From positions 192,869 through 256,868 of the forward strand of contig JAWKWA010000003.1 of assembly GCA_041397765.1 (NCBI GenBank): 64,000 nt of DNA, written 5' to 3'. Both the position numbers and the translations under genes were made by a program. Under the pieces are notes generated by a model. The model saw nothing but the letters and a program-made list of their open reading frames with translations. It did no database searches and was not told the DNA's origin. The number at the start of each line of letters is the position of its first letter. Positions within the stretch are counted from its first letter, which is position 1. Shown one piece after another: positions 11,399 to 19,984 of the stretch. The stretch is from JAWKWA01 sp041397765 (lineage in GTDB: Bacteria; Pseudomonadota; Alphaproteobacteria; Rhizobiales; Hyphomicrobiaceae).

Positions 11399-11860
11399 GC
11401 ACGACCTCGATCCGTTCGCTCAGGCGCGGCGCCGACTAAGCTTAGAGATCTACCGAAATGCGGCAGGCCGCATTTCGGGCGCTTCGGCGTCCCGACAGCG
11501 TCGGGCGAGCCAGGTCGTCACGGGCATCATCGAGTAGGACCGACCTCGATCGCCGCCTGAGCGCCGACTAGGCCCCGAAATGCGAGCCGCATTTCGCGGC
11601 GCCGGCGTCCGCGTCGGGCGAGCCAGGTCGTCACGGGCATCATCGAGTAGGCCGACCTGATCCTCGCTCGCCGGCGCGACAAGCCAGATCTCCGAAATGC
11701 GGCAGGCCGCATTTCGGGCGGCTTCAACGTCCCGACAGCGTCGGGCGAGCCAGGTCGTCACGGGCATCATCGAGTAGGCCCGACCTCGATCCGTTCGCTC
11801 AGGCGCGGCGCCGACCAAGCTTAGAGATACCGAAATGCGGCAGGCCGCATTTCGGGCGGC
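11375..11860 (+). repeat. Four irregular tandem units repeating the tuf 3' end and a palindrome
   Basis: The last 24 bases of tuf (coding VVTGIIE and stop) start at 11375 and recur exactly at 11514-11537, 11627-11650 and 11754-11777. Each copy is followed by a palindrome of the type CCGAAATGCGGC-AG-GCCGCATTTCGG. Those at 11453-11478, 11692-11717 and 11830-11855 are perfect 12-bp stems. The one at 11576-11596 is shorter (9-bp stem, AGC loop). Unit lengths are about 139, 113 and 127 bases, plus a partial last unit. Between palindrome and next tuf tail runs a shared GCGTCGGGCGAGCCAG. No T-tract follows the stems, so they are not standard terminators. The 554-base gap from tuf to the next gene holds only this array and one hairpin. 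Confidence 0.9.
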
Positions 11861-11881
11861 GCCGACGAACCCTCGAAGCGA

Positions 11882-11917
11882 AACGGCCCGGACGCGCCGA
11901 TCCGCTTCCGGGCCGTT
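11882..11917 (-). terminator. Hairpin between the tuf repeats and the convergent exported-protein gene
   Basis: An 11-bp perfect stem, AACGGCCCGGA (11882-11892) with TCCGGGCCGTT (11907-11917), and a 14-base loop. It lies 36 bases downstream of the minus-strand gene ending at 11953 and after the plus-strand tuf array, so it could act in both directions. Only short T-runs follow on either strand. Confidence 0.6.
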
Positions 11918-11952
11918 CTCACGCATGGGCTTTGAGCGACCGGGCTGTCCGG

Positions 11953-12633
11953 CTATTCGACTACCAGCTCGTCCTTGACCTCGTCGCACTTGTTGGTGAC
12001 GAAGCCGTTCACCGTCTCGACCAGCTTCTCGCCGAGGATGTTGAGCTGGTTGTCGAGACCGGTCGCCGGCCAAAGCACGCCCTTGGCGACGGCGGGAGCT
12101 TCGAGGTCGCCCCAGCGCGCCTCCGCCTTCACTGCCTTGCCGTTCTCGAAGGTGACCTTGGGTGAGAGCGAGACCTTGAACACATAGGGATCACCACCCT
12201 CGCGGTCGATCGTGCAGGTGACCTGATGGCTGTCGAACTCGGCGACATAGCTCGCCTCGGTCATCGCCTTCACCAGCATGTCGCGCTTCAGCGTGATGTC
12301 GGCCTCGCAATGGGCATGACCGAACGGCCAGGAGGCGTGCGCCTTGGCGATGATCTCGTCCATGTCCTTCTTCGGCATGGTCTTGACCACCTTGCAGGAG
12401 ACGTCGGGGCCTTCGGCCTTCTTCGCCCTGAGGATCGAGCAGATCTCGATCTTGCAGGCCTTGCGCGACGCCTTCTCGCTGGCGAGCAGCGCGGCGAGCG
12501 CCGGGTCCACGCCACTCTCGTCCGTGCTCGCGGCCTCTTCGGCCTGTGCAACCGTCGCCATGTCCGGCACGGCCGGCGACAGCAACAGGAGGGCGAGCGC
12601 AACGGCGCCCAGCGGTATCAGCTTCCTCGGCAT
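11953..12633 (-). CDS. Exported protein of unknown function
   Basis: A 226-residue protein with a clear signal peptide (MPRKLIPLGAVALALLLLSP, cleavage probably after VAQA). The mature part is hydrophilic, with several cysteines (ACKIEICSIL, DVSCKVV, HCEADITL, VTCTID, TNKCDEV) that could form disulfides in the periplasm. I do not recognise a characterised family. The start at 12633 is set by GGAGGAACC 6 bases upstream and by the signal peptide that then begins the protein; the open frame extends to 12777. It lies downstream of leuB on the same strand, 171 bases away. Confidence 0.7.
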   Translation of the reverse strand: MPRKLIPLGAVALALLLLSPAVPDMATVAQAEEAASTDESGVDPALAALLASEKASRKACKIEICSILRAKKAEGPDVSCKVVKTMPKKDMDEIIAKAHASWPFGHAHCEADITLKRDMLVKAMTEASYVAEFDSHQVTCTIDREGGDPYVFKVSLSPKVTFENGKAVKAEARWGDLEAPAVAKGVLWPATGLDNQLNILGEKLVETVNGFVTNKCDEVKDELVVE

Positions 12634-12804
12634 CGGCAAGGTTCCTCCACCCGTCTGACCGGCACCCGCCGGCGCGACTGTTCTCTCATCCGAGAATGAC
12701 GGCAATTCTGTGCTGGACGCAGGTTGCGCCGCAGACCCCGGCCGGCTCCGGCCACGAGCCTGCCAGTCTCTGCCCAAGAAGTGTGAACGCCGTCTTGCGA
12801 GGCC

Positions 12805-13914
12805 CTACGCGGCGAGCCGCTTCAGCTCGGTAAGGATCGCGTCTCCCATCTCGCGGGTGCCGACCTGGCGCCGGTTGGGTTGCATGATGTCGCCGGTTCG
12901 CAGGCCCTGATCGAGCACACCCGTGACCGCCGTCTCGACGAGATCGGCCGCCTCGCCCATGCCGAAAGAGTAGCGCAGCGCCATGGCGAGGCTCGACACC
13001 ATGGCGATCGGATTGGCGAGACCCTTGCCGGCGATATCGGGTGCCGAGCCGTGCACCGGCTCATAGAGCGCCGAGCGGCGGCCCTTGGCGTCGGGGGCGC
13101 CGAGCGAGGCGGAGGGCAGCATGCCGATCGAGCCGGTCAGCATGGCGGCCTCGTCGGACAGGATGTCGCCGAACAGATTGTCGGTGACGATCACGTCGAA
13201 CTGCTTGGGCGCCCGCACGAGCTGCATGGCGAGCGCATCGGCAAGGACATGCTCGAGCCTGACGTCGCCATAGTCCTTGGCATGTACGCCGGTCACGACC
13301 TCTTTCCAAAGGACGCCCGTGCGCATGACGTTGTTCTTCTCGGCCGAATGGACGAGATTCCGCCGCTTGCGCGCGAGCTCGAAGGCAACGCGCGCGATCC
13401 GGTCGATCTCGTAAGTCTGGTAGACCTGCGTATCGACGGCGCGCTTCTCGCCGTTCTCGAGCGTGACGATCTCCTTGGGCTCGCCGAAATAGACGCCCCC
13501 CGTCAGCTCGCGCACGATGAGGATGTCGAGCCCCTCGACGAGCTCGGGCTTCAGCGACGAGGCATCCGCGAGCGCCTTGTGGCAGATGGCGGGCCGCAGA
13601 TTCGCAAAGAGGCCGAGATCCTTGCGGATGCGCAGAAGGCCCGCCTCGGGGCGCGCCTCGTAGGGCACCTTCGCCCATTTCGGCCCGCCGACCGCGCCGA
13701 ACAGCACCGCGTCGGCCTTCTTGGCGCGCTCGATGGTCCTGTCGGTGATCGCGACCTTGTGTGCGTCGTAGGCCGCGCCACCGACCAGATCCTCCTCCGT
13801 CGCGAAGCTGTTCCCCGTCGCCTGCCCGAGGAAATCGAGCACACGGCGCGCCTCGGTCATGACCTCGGGGCCGATGCCGTCGCCGGGCAGGAGAAGGATG
13901 TCGAAGCTTGCCAT
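12805..13914 (-). CDS. leuB: 3-isopropylmalate dehydrogenase LeuB
   Basis: Oxidatively decarboxylates 3-isopropylmalate with NAD to give the leucine precursor 2-ketoisocaproate. The 369-residue protein starts with LLPGDGIGPEV. It has the substrate-binding segment LLRIRKDLGLFANLRP and the conserved YEIDRIARVAFELA. The metal-binding aspartates lie within VTDNLFGDILSDEAAM, and the NAD-binding loop is EPVHGSAPDIAGKG. Length and motifs are those of an active enzyme. Other leu genes are not adjacent. The 231 bases upstream contain short direct repeats of the type GGGATGGCGGG, whose meaning is unclear. Confidence 0.97.
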   Translation of the reverse strand: MASFDILLLPGDGIGPEVMTEARRVLDFLGQATGNSFATEEDLVGGAAYDAHKVAITDRTIERAKKADAVLFGAVGGPKWAKVPYEARPEAGLLRIRKDLGLFANLRPAICHKALADASSLKPELVEGLDILIVRELTGGVYFGEPKEIVTLENGEKRAVDTQVYQTYEIDRIARVAFELARKRRNLVHSAEKNNVMRTGVLWKEVVTGVHAKDYGDVRLEHVLADALAMQLVRAPKQFDVIVTDNLFGDILSDEAAMLTGSIGMLPSASLGAPDAKGRRSALYEPVHGSAPDIAGKGLANPIAMVSSLAMALRYSFGMGEAADLVETAVTGVLDQGLRTGDIMQPNRRQVGTREMGDAILTELKRLAA

Positions 13915-14145
13915 GGATGTGGTCCTTGCAGGTACGGGATGGCGGGGCAGATACGGAATGGCGAGGCATGCGCGGGATGGCGGGCCCGGTCTGGCACCGG
14001 CACGAAGAGGCGGGAGGCGAAGAAGGGGCCGGCCGCGGCCGCATGCGGCCGCCCGAGCGGGCTCTCTGCGGCCCGTGCAAGGCCTAGCCCCTCGGGGTTT
14101 CCCGCGCAAGCGCCAGTGCGCCAGCTTTCGCCACTGCCAGCGCCC

Positions 14146-14436
14146 TCAATCCTTTGCGCCGAGATGGCGCTTGATCTGGTCGGAGAGGCGGCGCTTGGGC
14201 GCGTCCCCGGTTGCGCTCTCGGCCGTCGCCGGCTCGGCGAGGGGGCTCTCGCCGCCGCTGCCGGTGTAGAATTTCGCCGATCGCAGGTCGTCGAGCTCGA
14301 GCAGCTCCAGATAGCCCGCTCCCGTCCGCTCGACGAGGTAGAGATGGCCGACCTTGCCGACCACCCGGCCGGACATGCGGCCGAGCCCGCCGCCGACCTC
14401 GAAACGCAGACCGATCAGGGCATCGTCGTTCGCCAT
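14146..14436 (-). CDS. Conserved hypothetical protein (96 aa)
   Basis: A small soluble protein. The N-terminal two-thirds look like a compact beta-rich domain (LIGLRFEVGGGLGRM, VVGKVGHLYLVER, YLELLELDDLRSAKFY). The tail is a flexible Glu/Ala-rich stretch ending in a basic helix (RRLSDQIKRHLG). I do not recognise a family. The gene lies between leuB and an FAD monooxygenase on the same strand, with gaps of 231 and 130 bases, so operon membership is doubtful. The start is the only ATG that gives the complete conserved-looking N-terminus. Confidence 0.6.
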   Translation of the reverse strand: MANDDALIGLRFEVGGGLGRMSGRVVGKVGHLYLVERTGAGYLELLELDDLRSAKFYTGSGGESPLAEPATAESATGDAPKRRLSDQIKRHLGAKD

Positions 14437-14566
14437 CAGCGTGTCATCCTCCAGATCGTTGTGCGGCCCTTGCGCCCGCTGAGGTGTTGCCGCGTGCCGC
14501 GCAGCCGCCTGTCGCTCCTATACCATGTCCGCGGGTCCGGGCGACCGGATCGGACGCATGCCGGCT

Positions 14567-15781
14567 TCAGCCGCGATAGCCGTAGAGCCAGTCGTAGCGT
14601 GAAAGCAGGCGCCGCGCCGGCACGAGCCCCATCACGGCATTGCGGGCCAGCGCCATCGGCCCCCTCATGTGGTAGAGGCCGCCGTTCGACTGGCTGGCGG
14701 CCTGGACACGCGCCGCGCGCGGCCGCCGGGCGGCCTCGTAGCGACGGAAGGCGCCGGCAATGTCGTCGGGGGCACCCTGGAGCGCGCAGCCGAGCGCGAC
14801 GGCATCCTCCAGTGCCAGCGCCGCGCCCTGGGCGAGGAAGGGAAGCACCGGATGGGCGGCATCGCCGACGAGCGTCACCGGTCCGCGCGTCCATGGCCGG
14901 TCCGCCGGCACGCCGTAGAGCGCCCAGCGTCGCCACAGCGCGACGGCGCCGAGCAGGTCGCGGATCGCCGGGGCGGCCCGGGCGAAGGCCACCAGCAGCG
15001 GTGCCGGATCGGCATTGTGGTCGTAGCCCTCGCCTTGCCAGGGATCCTCGACCACGGCGACGATGTTGAGGAGCCGGCCCCGCGCCACCGGATAGGCGAC
15101 GAGGTGGGTGTCGGGGCCGAGAAAGAGCGAGACATCCGGCTCGGTGAAGGCGGCCGGCGCATCCTCCATCGGGATCATCGCCCGCCAGGCGGTGTGGCCG
15201 CTGAAGGCCGGCCCCGGCCGTGGCCGAGTGTCGCCGGCCGCCGGAACGAAGGCCCGGCAACGCGACCACAGACCGTCGGCACCGATGGCCGCCACGCCCT
15301 CGATCGCCGGATCGTCGGCTGCGGCCGGATGGGCGACGACGCGCCGCGCCGCCGCAGGATCCTCGCCGAGGCTCAGCCGTTCGATCTGCAACCCGAACCG
15401 GGCCGTGATCTCAGGCACATCGGCCATCCGCCCGACCAGCGCATCGAGCAGGTCCTGCCGCCGCAAGGTCCAGTACGGCATCCCGAACCGCCGCCGCATC
15501 TCCTCCCGGACCGGCAGCCGGGCAAGCGGCCGGCTGGTCGCCATGTCATGGATGCAGATCGAGACCGGCTCGAAGGCATGGGCCGCCACCCGCTCGAGGA
15601 CGCCGAGACGCTCGAGCATCCGGACGGCGTTGGGGCCGAGCTGGAGGCCGGCGCCGGTCTCCTCGAAAGCGGCCCGCGACTCGAGCACCAGGATTTCGCG
15701 GCCGGTGCGCGCCAAGGCCAGCGCCGCGGCAATGCCGCCGATGCCGCCACCGACGATCAGGACTGGTGGCCGTTGCCCCAC
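14567..15781 (-). CDS. FAD-dependent monooxygenase (salicylate hydroxylase-like)
   Basis: A 404-residue group A flavoprotein monooxygenase. The Rossmann FAD motif VGGGIGGIAAALALA starts at residue 10. The DG motif appears as IGADGLWSRCR, and the second FAD motif GDAAHPVLPFLAQGA lies near residue 305. Family members use NAD(P)H and oxygen to hydroxylate aromatic acids such as salicylate or 6-hydroxynicotinate, or act in ubiquinone synthesis. The LPFLAQGA ending favours the aromatic-acid branch, but the substrate is unknown. It is a single gene; the next gene upstream on the strand ends 58 bases before its start. Confidence 0.85.
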   Translation of the reverse strand: MGQRPPVLIVGGGIGGIAAALALARTGREILVLESRAAFEETGAGLQLGPNAVRMLERLGVLERVAAHAFEPVSICIHDMATSRPLARLPVREEMRRRFGMPYWTLRRQDLLDALVGRMADVPEITARFGLQIERLSLGEDPAAARRVVAHPAAADDPAIEGVAAIGADGLWSRCRAFVPAAGDTRPRPGPAFSGHTAWRAMIPMEDAPAAFTEPDVSLFLGPDTHLVAYPVARGRLLNIVAVVEDPWQGEGYDHNADPAPLLVAFARAAPAIRDLLGAVALWRRWALYGVPADRPWTRGPVTLVGDAAHPVLPFLAQGAALALEDAVALGCALQGAPDDIAGAFRRYEAARRPRAARVQAASQSNGGLYHMRGPMALARNAVMGLVPARRLLSRYDWLYGYRG

Positions 15782-15839
15782 GCGCGCCGACCTCCACCGC
15801 TCACCGGAACGCTTGCTGCCCCGCGCGGCAGGCGATCCC

Positions 15840-16082
15840 TCAGACCGTCTCGATCAGCACGCAGCCGGGCGGATCGGTGTCGCCGGCGCCGAGACGCCCG
15901 TCATGCACATAGAGCGTCGAGCAATAGGGGCAGATGATCTGCGTGTCGCGGCCCATGTCGAGATAGACATGCGGGTGGTCGAAGGGCGGCCGGGCGCCGA
16001 TGCATTCGAGCTCGCGCGCGCCGACGAAGATCTTCTCGACGCCGAGATCGTTGCACAGATGGGGTATCGGGGCGTCGGCCAT
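15840..16082 (-). CDS. Zinc-finger (CHCC) protein, NDUFS6-like
   Basis: An 80-residue protein of the zinc-finger CHCC family that includes the NDUFS6 accessory subunit of mitochondrial complex I. The zinc ligands are visible: Cys27 in ELECIGA, His36 in FDHPHVYLDM, and the pair CPYC at residues 51-54. Alphaproteobacteria encode this protein and it is thought to associate with respiratory complex I, although here it lies far from any nuo gene. Divergent from the alpha/beta hydrolase gene with 180 bases between. Confidence 0.8.
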   Translation of the reverse strand: MADAPIPHLCNDLGVEKIFVGARELECIGARPPFDHPHVYLDMGRDTQIICPYCSTLYVHDGRLGAGDTDPPGCVLIETV

Positions 16083-16262
16083 CGGGTCTTCCTCGTCTGC
16101 TCGTCGTCCTGTGCTCAAGTCGCCCGGGACTAGCGACGCCGCCGGGCGAGGCGACGCGCGGACAATAGGCAAGCGCGCCCGGGAATGGTAGGGGGCAAAA
16201 GGGCCGCCCCACCGCGACAAGATGGGGCGCACAATGCCGGGCGGCGAACAAGGGTGAACCGG

Positions 16263-17015
16263 ATGAAGCGCTTCGTCTCCCAGGGGATCGGTATCGCCTA
16301 TCACGACGAGGGCGAGGGCGATCCCATCCTGCTGATCCATGGCTTCGCCTCGAATGCGCGGGTCAACTGGATCGACACGCTCTGGGTGAGGACCCTCAAA
16401 GAGGCCGGCTTCCGCGTCGTCGCCCTCGACAATCGCGGCCATGGCGAGAGCGACAAGCCCCACGACGAGGCCGCCTATGGCGCGCGCCTCATGGCGGGCG
16501 ACGCGCTCGCCCTTCTCGACCATCTGGGAATCGCGCGGGCCGACGTGATGGGCTACTCGATGGGCGCGCGCATCACCGCATTTCTCGCGCTCGACCATCC
16601 CGGCCGGGTTCGCAGCGCCATATTCGGCGGGCTCGGTATCAACATGATCCGCGGCGTCGGCGGCGCGCGGCCGATCGCGGCGGCCCTGCTGGCACCCACG
16701 ATCGACGAGGTGACGAACGCGACCGCGCGCACCTTCCGCGCCTTCGCCGAGCAGACCGGCAGCGACCTGAAGGCGCTCGCCGCCTGCATCCTCTCATCGC
16801 GCGAGGAGATCACCGCGGACATGATCGGCCGCCTCGCCATGCCGGTTCTGGTCGCGGTCGGCACCGAGGACGTGATCGGCGGCCCGGCCGGGGAGCTCGC
16901 CACACTGATCCCCGGCGCCATCCATGCCGACATCGAGCGGCGTGACCACATGAAGGCGGTCGGCGACCGCCAGTACAAGGCCGCGGTGCTCGCCTTTCTC
17001 GCCGGCCGGCCCTGA
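16263..17015 (+). CDS. Alpha/beta hydrolase
   Basis: A 250-residue alpha/beta-hydrolase fold enzyme. The oxyanion segment is LLIHGFASNARVNW and the strand-beta5 motif ALDNRGHGES. The nucleophile elbow is GYSMGA (Ser) and the catalytic His lies in RRDHMKAV near the C-terminus. The acid is probably the Asp in GTEDVIG. The substrate is unknown; esterase-like activity is inferred from the family. ATG 16263 was chosen, while a GTG three codons upstream (16254) is equally possible. It is followed by cysE after 183 bases on the same strand. Confidence 0.88.
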   Translation: MKRFVSQGIGIAYHDEGEGDPILLIHGFASNARVNWIDTLWVRTLKEAGFRVVALDNRGHGESDKPHDEAAYGARLMAGDALALLDHLGIARADVMGYSMGARITAFLALDHPGRVRSAIFGGLGINMIRGVGGARPIAAALLAPTIDEVTNATARTFRAFAEQTGSDLKALAACILSSREEITADMIGRLAMPVLVAVGTEDVIGGPAGELATLIPGAIHADIERRDHMKAVGDRQYKAAVLAFLAGRP

Positions 17016-17198
17016 CGGGCTCCGCCCGACCGGCCGGCACCGGCGAATTTGGTGCAGTGCGGCATGAACCGTGGTAGAGGTTGATGCGTTGAAACGTGGG
17101 GCGAGGGTAGGCCCGTTGCCGTCCATCGGGGCAGCGCGGACGCGCATTCCCCTTCGACCCGCGAGACCGTTCAAAACGAGGCCCGGAGGCCGCGCTCC

Positions 17199-18035
17199 AT
17201 GTCCTACAAGGCCACGCAGACCGAGAGCCTCGACCGCGTCGATCCGGTCTGGACGCGCGTGCGCGAGGAGGCCGAGGCGGCGATCCGCCACGAGCCCGCG
17301 CTCGGCGGCTTCATCTATGCGACGGTGCTGCACCACGACCGGCTCGAAGAGTCGATCTGCCACCGCCTCTCGCAGCGCCTGACCCATCCCGATGTCGACG
17401 CCGGGCTGATCTACGACATCTTCGACGAACTGCTCGGCGTCGAGCCGCAGATCGCCGAGGCGTTCCGCGCCGACCTCATCGCCGTGCTCGAGCGCGACCC
17501 CGCCTGCACCCGCTTTCTCGAGCCCCTGCTCTATTTCAAGGGCTTCCACGCGCTGCAGACGCATCGTTTCGCGCATCTGCTGTGGAAGGCGGGCCGGCGC
17601 GATTTCTCGCTCTACCTGCAGAGCCAGGCCAGCCGCGTCTTCTCGATCGACATCCACCCGGCCGCCCGTATCGGCCGCGGCATCTTCATCGACCATGGCC
17701 ATGCCATCGTCATCGGCGAGACGGCGGTGGTCGGCGACAATGTATCGATGCTGCACAATGTGACGCTCGGCGGCACCGGCAAGGAGAGCGGCGATCGCCA
17801 TCCCAAGATCGAGAGCGGCGTGCTGATCGGTGCCGGTGCCAAGATCCTCGGCAACATCCGCGTCGGACACTGCTCGCGCGTCGCCGCCGGCAGCGTGGTC
17901 CTGAAGGACGTGCCGCCGCGCTCGACCGTCGCCGGCGTGCCGGCCCGGGTCGTCGGCGAGGCGCCCTGTTCCGACGATCCTTCGCGCTCGATGGACCAGG
18001 TCTTCCCGAGGGACGGAACGGGCGAGAGCCAGTAG
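17199..18035 (+). CDS. cysE: Serine O-acetyltransferase CysE
   Basis: Transfers acetyl from acetyl-CoA to L-serine, the first step of cysteine synthesis. The 278-residue protein has the alpha-helical N-terminal domain (residues about 1-145) and a left-handed parallel beta-helix of hexapeptide repeats. Catalytic Asp151 and His166 correspond to the DIHPA and IDHG segments. The CoA-binding loop TLGGTGKESGDRHPKI is intact. The C-terminal tail ends without the usual final Ile, so docking to cysteine synthase is uncertain. The ATG was taken as start; the region before it has only a weak ribosome binding site (GGAGG 13 bases away). Confidence 0.96.
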   Translation: MSYKATQTESLDRVDPVWTRVREEAEAAIRHEPALGGFIYATVLHHDRLEESICHRLSQRLTHPDVDAGLIYDIFDELLGVEPQIAEAFRADLIAVLERDPACTRFLEPLLYFKGFHALQTHRFAHLLWKAGRRDFSLYLQSQASRVFSIDIHPAARIGRGIFIDHGHAIVIGETAVVGDNVSMLHNVTLGGTGKESGDRHPKIESGVLIGAGAKILGNIRVGHCSRVAAGSVVLKDVPPRSTVAGVPARVVGEAPCSDDPSRSMDQVFPRDGTGESQ

Positions 18036-18176
18036 CGACCTGCCCCTTGAGGCCACCACGCGGCCTGCGGCGCGCGATTGTCTCTCGTGAGGCGATGCTG
18101 CGTCGCGGCGCCATGCCGGCCGCATTCTGCCGCCATCGGGTCATTTCCGGGTCGCAACGTCTCGGCGGTGGAGTGA

Positions 18177-18228
18177 ATTTGACACGTGAGTTCCGGTCGC
18201 CGCGCGGTGACCTGCTCAAGTGTCAAAT
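18177..18228. promoter_or_regulatory. Long inverted repeat in the cysE to DUF3126 gap
   Basis: ATTTGACACGTGAG (18177-18190) and CTCAAGTGTCAAAT (18215-18228) are inverted copies with one mismatch in 14, separated by 24 bases. Each arm contains TTGACA, so the site could be a pair of divergent -35 boxes, an operator, or a hairpin. It is the only structure I see in the 369 non-coding bases between cysE and the next start at 18405. Confidence 0.5.
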
Positions 18229-18404
18229 CCGGAAGTTCCACTGGAATCATGGGCTTGCAAGTGGTTCTCGTGATGGTGGCCCTTGTTCGCGCGGGTTCTG
18301 CCAGGGCCGGCAAATGTCGGGAATGAGCCACTAGGCGGTTGCGGTGGGCGGCCCCGAGCGGCTACCAAGCGGCACCCGAGACGAACCGTGAAGGAGGCAA
18401 TGCC

Positions 18405-18620
18405 TTGAAACGTGACGAGATCACCCGCCTCGAGCGATTCCTGAGGCGGACGTTCAAGAGCGAGGGCCTCAGCGTGCGGCCGCGGCCGAAGAAGGACGAT
18501 TCCGCCGAGGTCTATATGGGCGACGAGTTCATCGGCGTGCTGTTCCGCGACGACGAGGACGGCGACACCTCCTATCAGTTCCAGATGGCGATCCTCGGCA
18601 TGGACCTCGAGGACGACTGA
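18405..18620 (+). CDS. DUF3126 family protein
   Basis: A 71-residue soluble protein (starting KRDEITRLERFLRRTF after the initiator) with a central VYMGDEFIGVLFRDDEDGD segment and an acidic C-terminus. This matches the DUF3126 family, which is found almost only in alphaproteobacteria and has no known function. The start is TTG at 18405, directed by a near-perfect AAGGAGG 7 bases upstream; no ATG is available in this frame at a sensible place. Confidence 0.8.
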   Translation: MKRDEITRLERFLRRTFKSEGLSVRPRPKKDDSAEVYMGDEFIGVLFRDDEDGDTSYQFQMAILGMDLEDD

Positions 18621-18802
18621 CCTCGACGGCCTCTCGCCCCAGGCTCCGGTGCCAACTCCGCCGGGCCGACTCCTCCCTCCCATACGTCTCTGGCGCCAGG
18701 GCCTCCGCCACCGGCGTCCCTGGCACGCTCCTTGCTGCCATGCGGCCACCCGGGCCGCCTGCCGCGACACGGGGGGGGCACGGGCAACGGGAGGCAAGGG
18801 CC

Positions 18803-19135
18803 ATGGAATTCGGAATCTTCGAGATCTTCTGCGGGGCAGTGGTCGGTTTCGTGACCGGCGGTCTCATCATGAGCCTGTTCCGCCTCGTCACCGGACGCCC
18901 GCTCGGCTTCGCCCTCGAGGATCAACTCGGCACCTCGCCGCTTGCCATTCTCGCGATCCTCGTCCGTTTGATCGCCGGCCCGACCATTCTCGCCCGCAAT
19001 GTCGTCAATCCCGACGAGAACAGCGAGCCCGAGCCCGCTCTCGCTCTTGCCGGCCTCGCCGTCGCCGTGGTCTGGAGCATCGGTGTCGGCCTGCCGCTTT
19101 TCGTCTCGATGATGCCCGCCTTCGCCGCGCCCTGA
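18803..19135 (+). CDS. Small integral membrane protein
   Basis: A 110-residue hydrophobic protein with three predicted membrane segments: residues about 5-25 (IFCGAVVGFVTGGLIMSLF), 45-62 (PLAILAILVRLIAGPTIL) and 82-103 (LAGLAVAVVWSIGVGLPLFV). A conserved-looking loop, ARNVVNPDENSEP, lies between the last two. It may belong to an alphaproteobacterial family of unknown function (possibly DUF6949, from memory). GGAGG lies 9 bases before ATG 18803. It is followed after 129 bases by the carbonic anhydrase-like gene on the same strand. Confidence 0.7.
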   Translation: MEFGIFEIFCGAVVGFVTGGLIMSLFRLVTGRPLGFALEDQLGTSPLAILAILVRLIAGPTILARNVVNPDENSEPEPALALAGLAVAVVWSIGVGLPLFVSMMPAFAAP

Positions 19136-19264
19136 GACCACACGCCTTCCCGGCCCGCCAGCCGGAGCCGTCCAGGCGAATTGACAAGCCCCTTCCGCCC
19201 GCCGACAAAACCATTCCCTGCGTGCCAATGGTCTGGCGCGGCGCCCGGCAGGAGTGAGACGGCG

Positions 19265-19795
19265 ATGACGATCTACGACCTGGAAGGCACGTCCCCCGAC
19301 CTCCCCGCCGACGGCGATTGCTTCATCGCGCCGAACGCCGTTCTGGTCGGCCGCGTCCGGCTGCTCGCCGCGGCGAGCGTGTGGTTCGGCGCTGTTCTGC
19401 GCGGCGACAATGAATGGATCACCGTCGGCGAGAGCTCGAACGTGCCGGACGGCGCCGTTCTGCACACCGACATGGGCTTTCCCTTGACCATCGGCCGGGG
19501 TTGCACCATCGGCCACATGGCCATGCTTCATGGTTGCACCATCGCCGAGAACAGCCTCGTCGGCATCGGCGCGGTCGTGCTGAACGGCGCCCGCATCGGC
19601 CGCAATTGCCTGATCGGTGCCCACGCCCTCGTCACCGAGGGCAAAGAGATCCCCGACAACTCGCTGGTGATGGGCTCGCCGGGACGGATCATCCGCACCC
19701 TCGGGGCCGAGGACGAGCAGCGCCTTGCGGCCTCCGCCCGCCACTATGTCGAGAACTGGCGCCGCTATCGCCGGTCGATGAGCCCGGGCGGCTGA
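19265..19795 (+). CDS. Gamma-carbonic anhydrase family protein
   Basis: A 176-residue left-handed beta-helix protein built from hexapeptide repeats. The three metal-binding histidines of the gamma-carbonic anhydrase family are at positions 67 (LHTD), 84 (GHMAM) and 89 (LHGC). The C-terminal helix (RLAASARHYVENWRRYRR) is also typical. It may hydrate CO2 with a bound zinc or iron, but many bacterial members show weak or no activity. The start at ATG 19265 follows GGAGTGAGAC. A hairpin terminator lies 46 bases downstream. Confidence 0.9.
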   Translation: MTIYDLEGTSPDLPADGDCFIAPNAVLVGRVRLLAAASVWFGAVLRGDNEWITVGESSNVPDGAVLHTDMGFPLTIGRGCTIGHMAMLHGCTIAENSLVGIGAVVLNGARIGRNCLIGAHALVTEGKEIPDNSLVMGSPGRIIRTLGAEDEQRLAASARHYVENWRRYRRSMSPGG

Positions 19796-19841
19796 GAAGG
19801 ACCGCTGACGCCCCGGCGCAGCGGCCCCCCGAAAAGAGAAA

Positions 19842-19871
19842 GAGCCGGCTTCCGCGAGGGAAGGCCGGCTC
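19842..19871 (+). terminator. Hairpin terminator after the carbonic anhydrase-like gene
   Basis: Stem GAGCCGGC (19842-19849) with GCCGGCTC (19864-19871); the loop can extend the pairing through TTCC/GGAA. It is followed by GAGTTTC and preceded by GAAAAGAGAAA, so it could terminate on either strand. It sits between a plus-strand stop (19795) and a minus-strand stop (19985). Confidence 0.6.
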
Positions 19872-19984
19872 GAGTTTCAGACCCGGTGGGGGGTCGATGG
19901 CAGGGTAGGTGCGTCACCGGGTCTGTGTCTTCGTGGCGCCGCGTTGAAATGGCGGGCCGAAAGGGGCGAGCCTCGACAGAGGTC

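Noticed and set aside
13915..14145. Leucine attenuator or riboswitch in front of leuB
   Set aside because: Only short GGGATGGCGGG direct repeats and a NotI-like palindrome; no leader peptide rich in Leu codons and no terminator/antiterminator pair.
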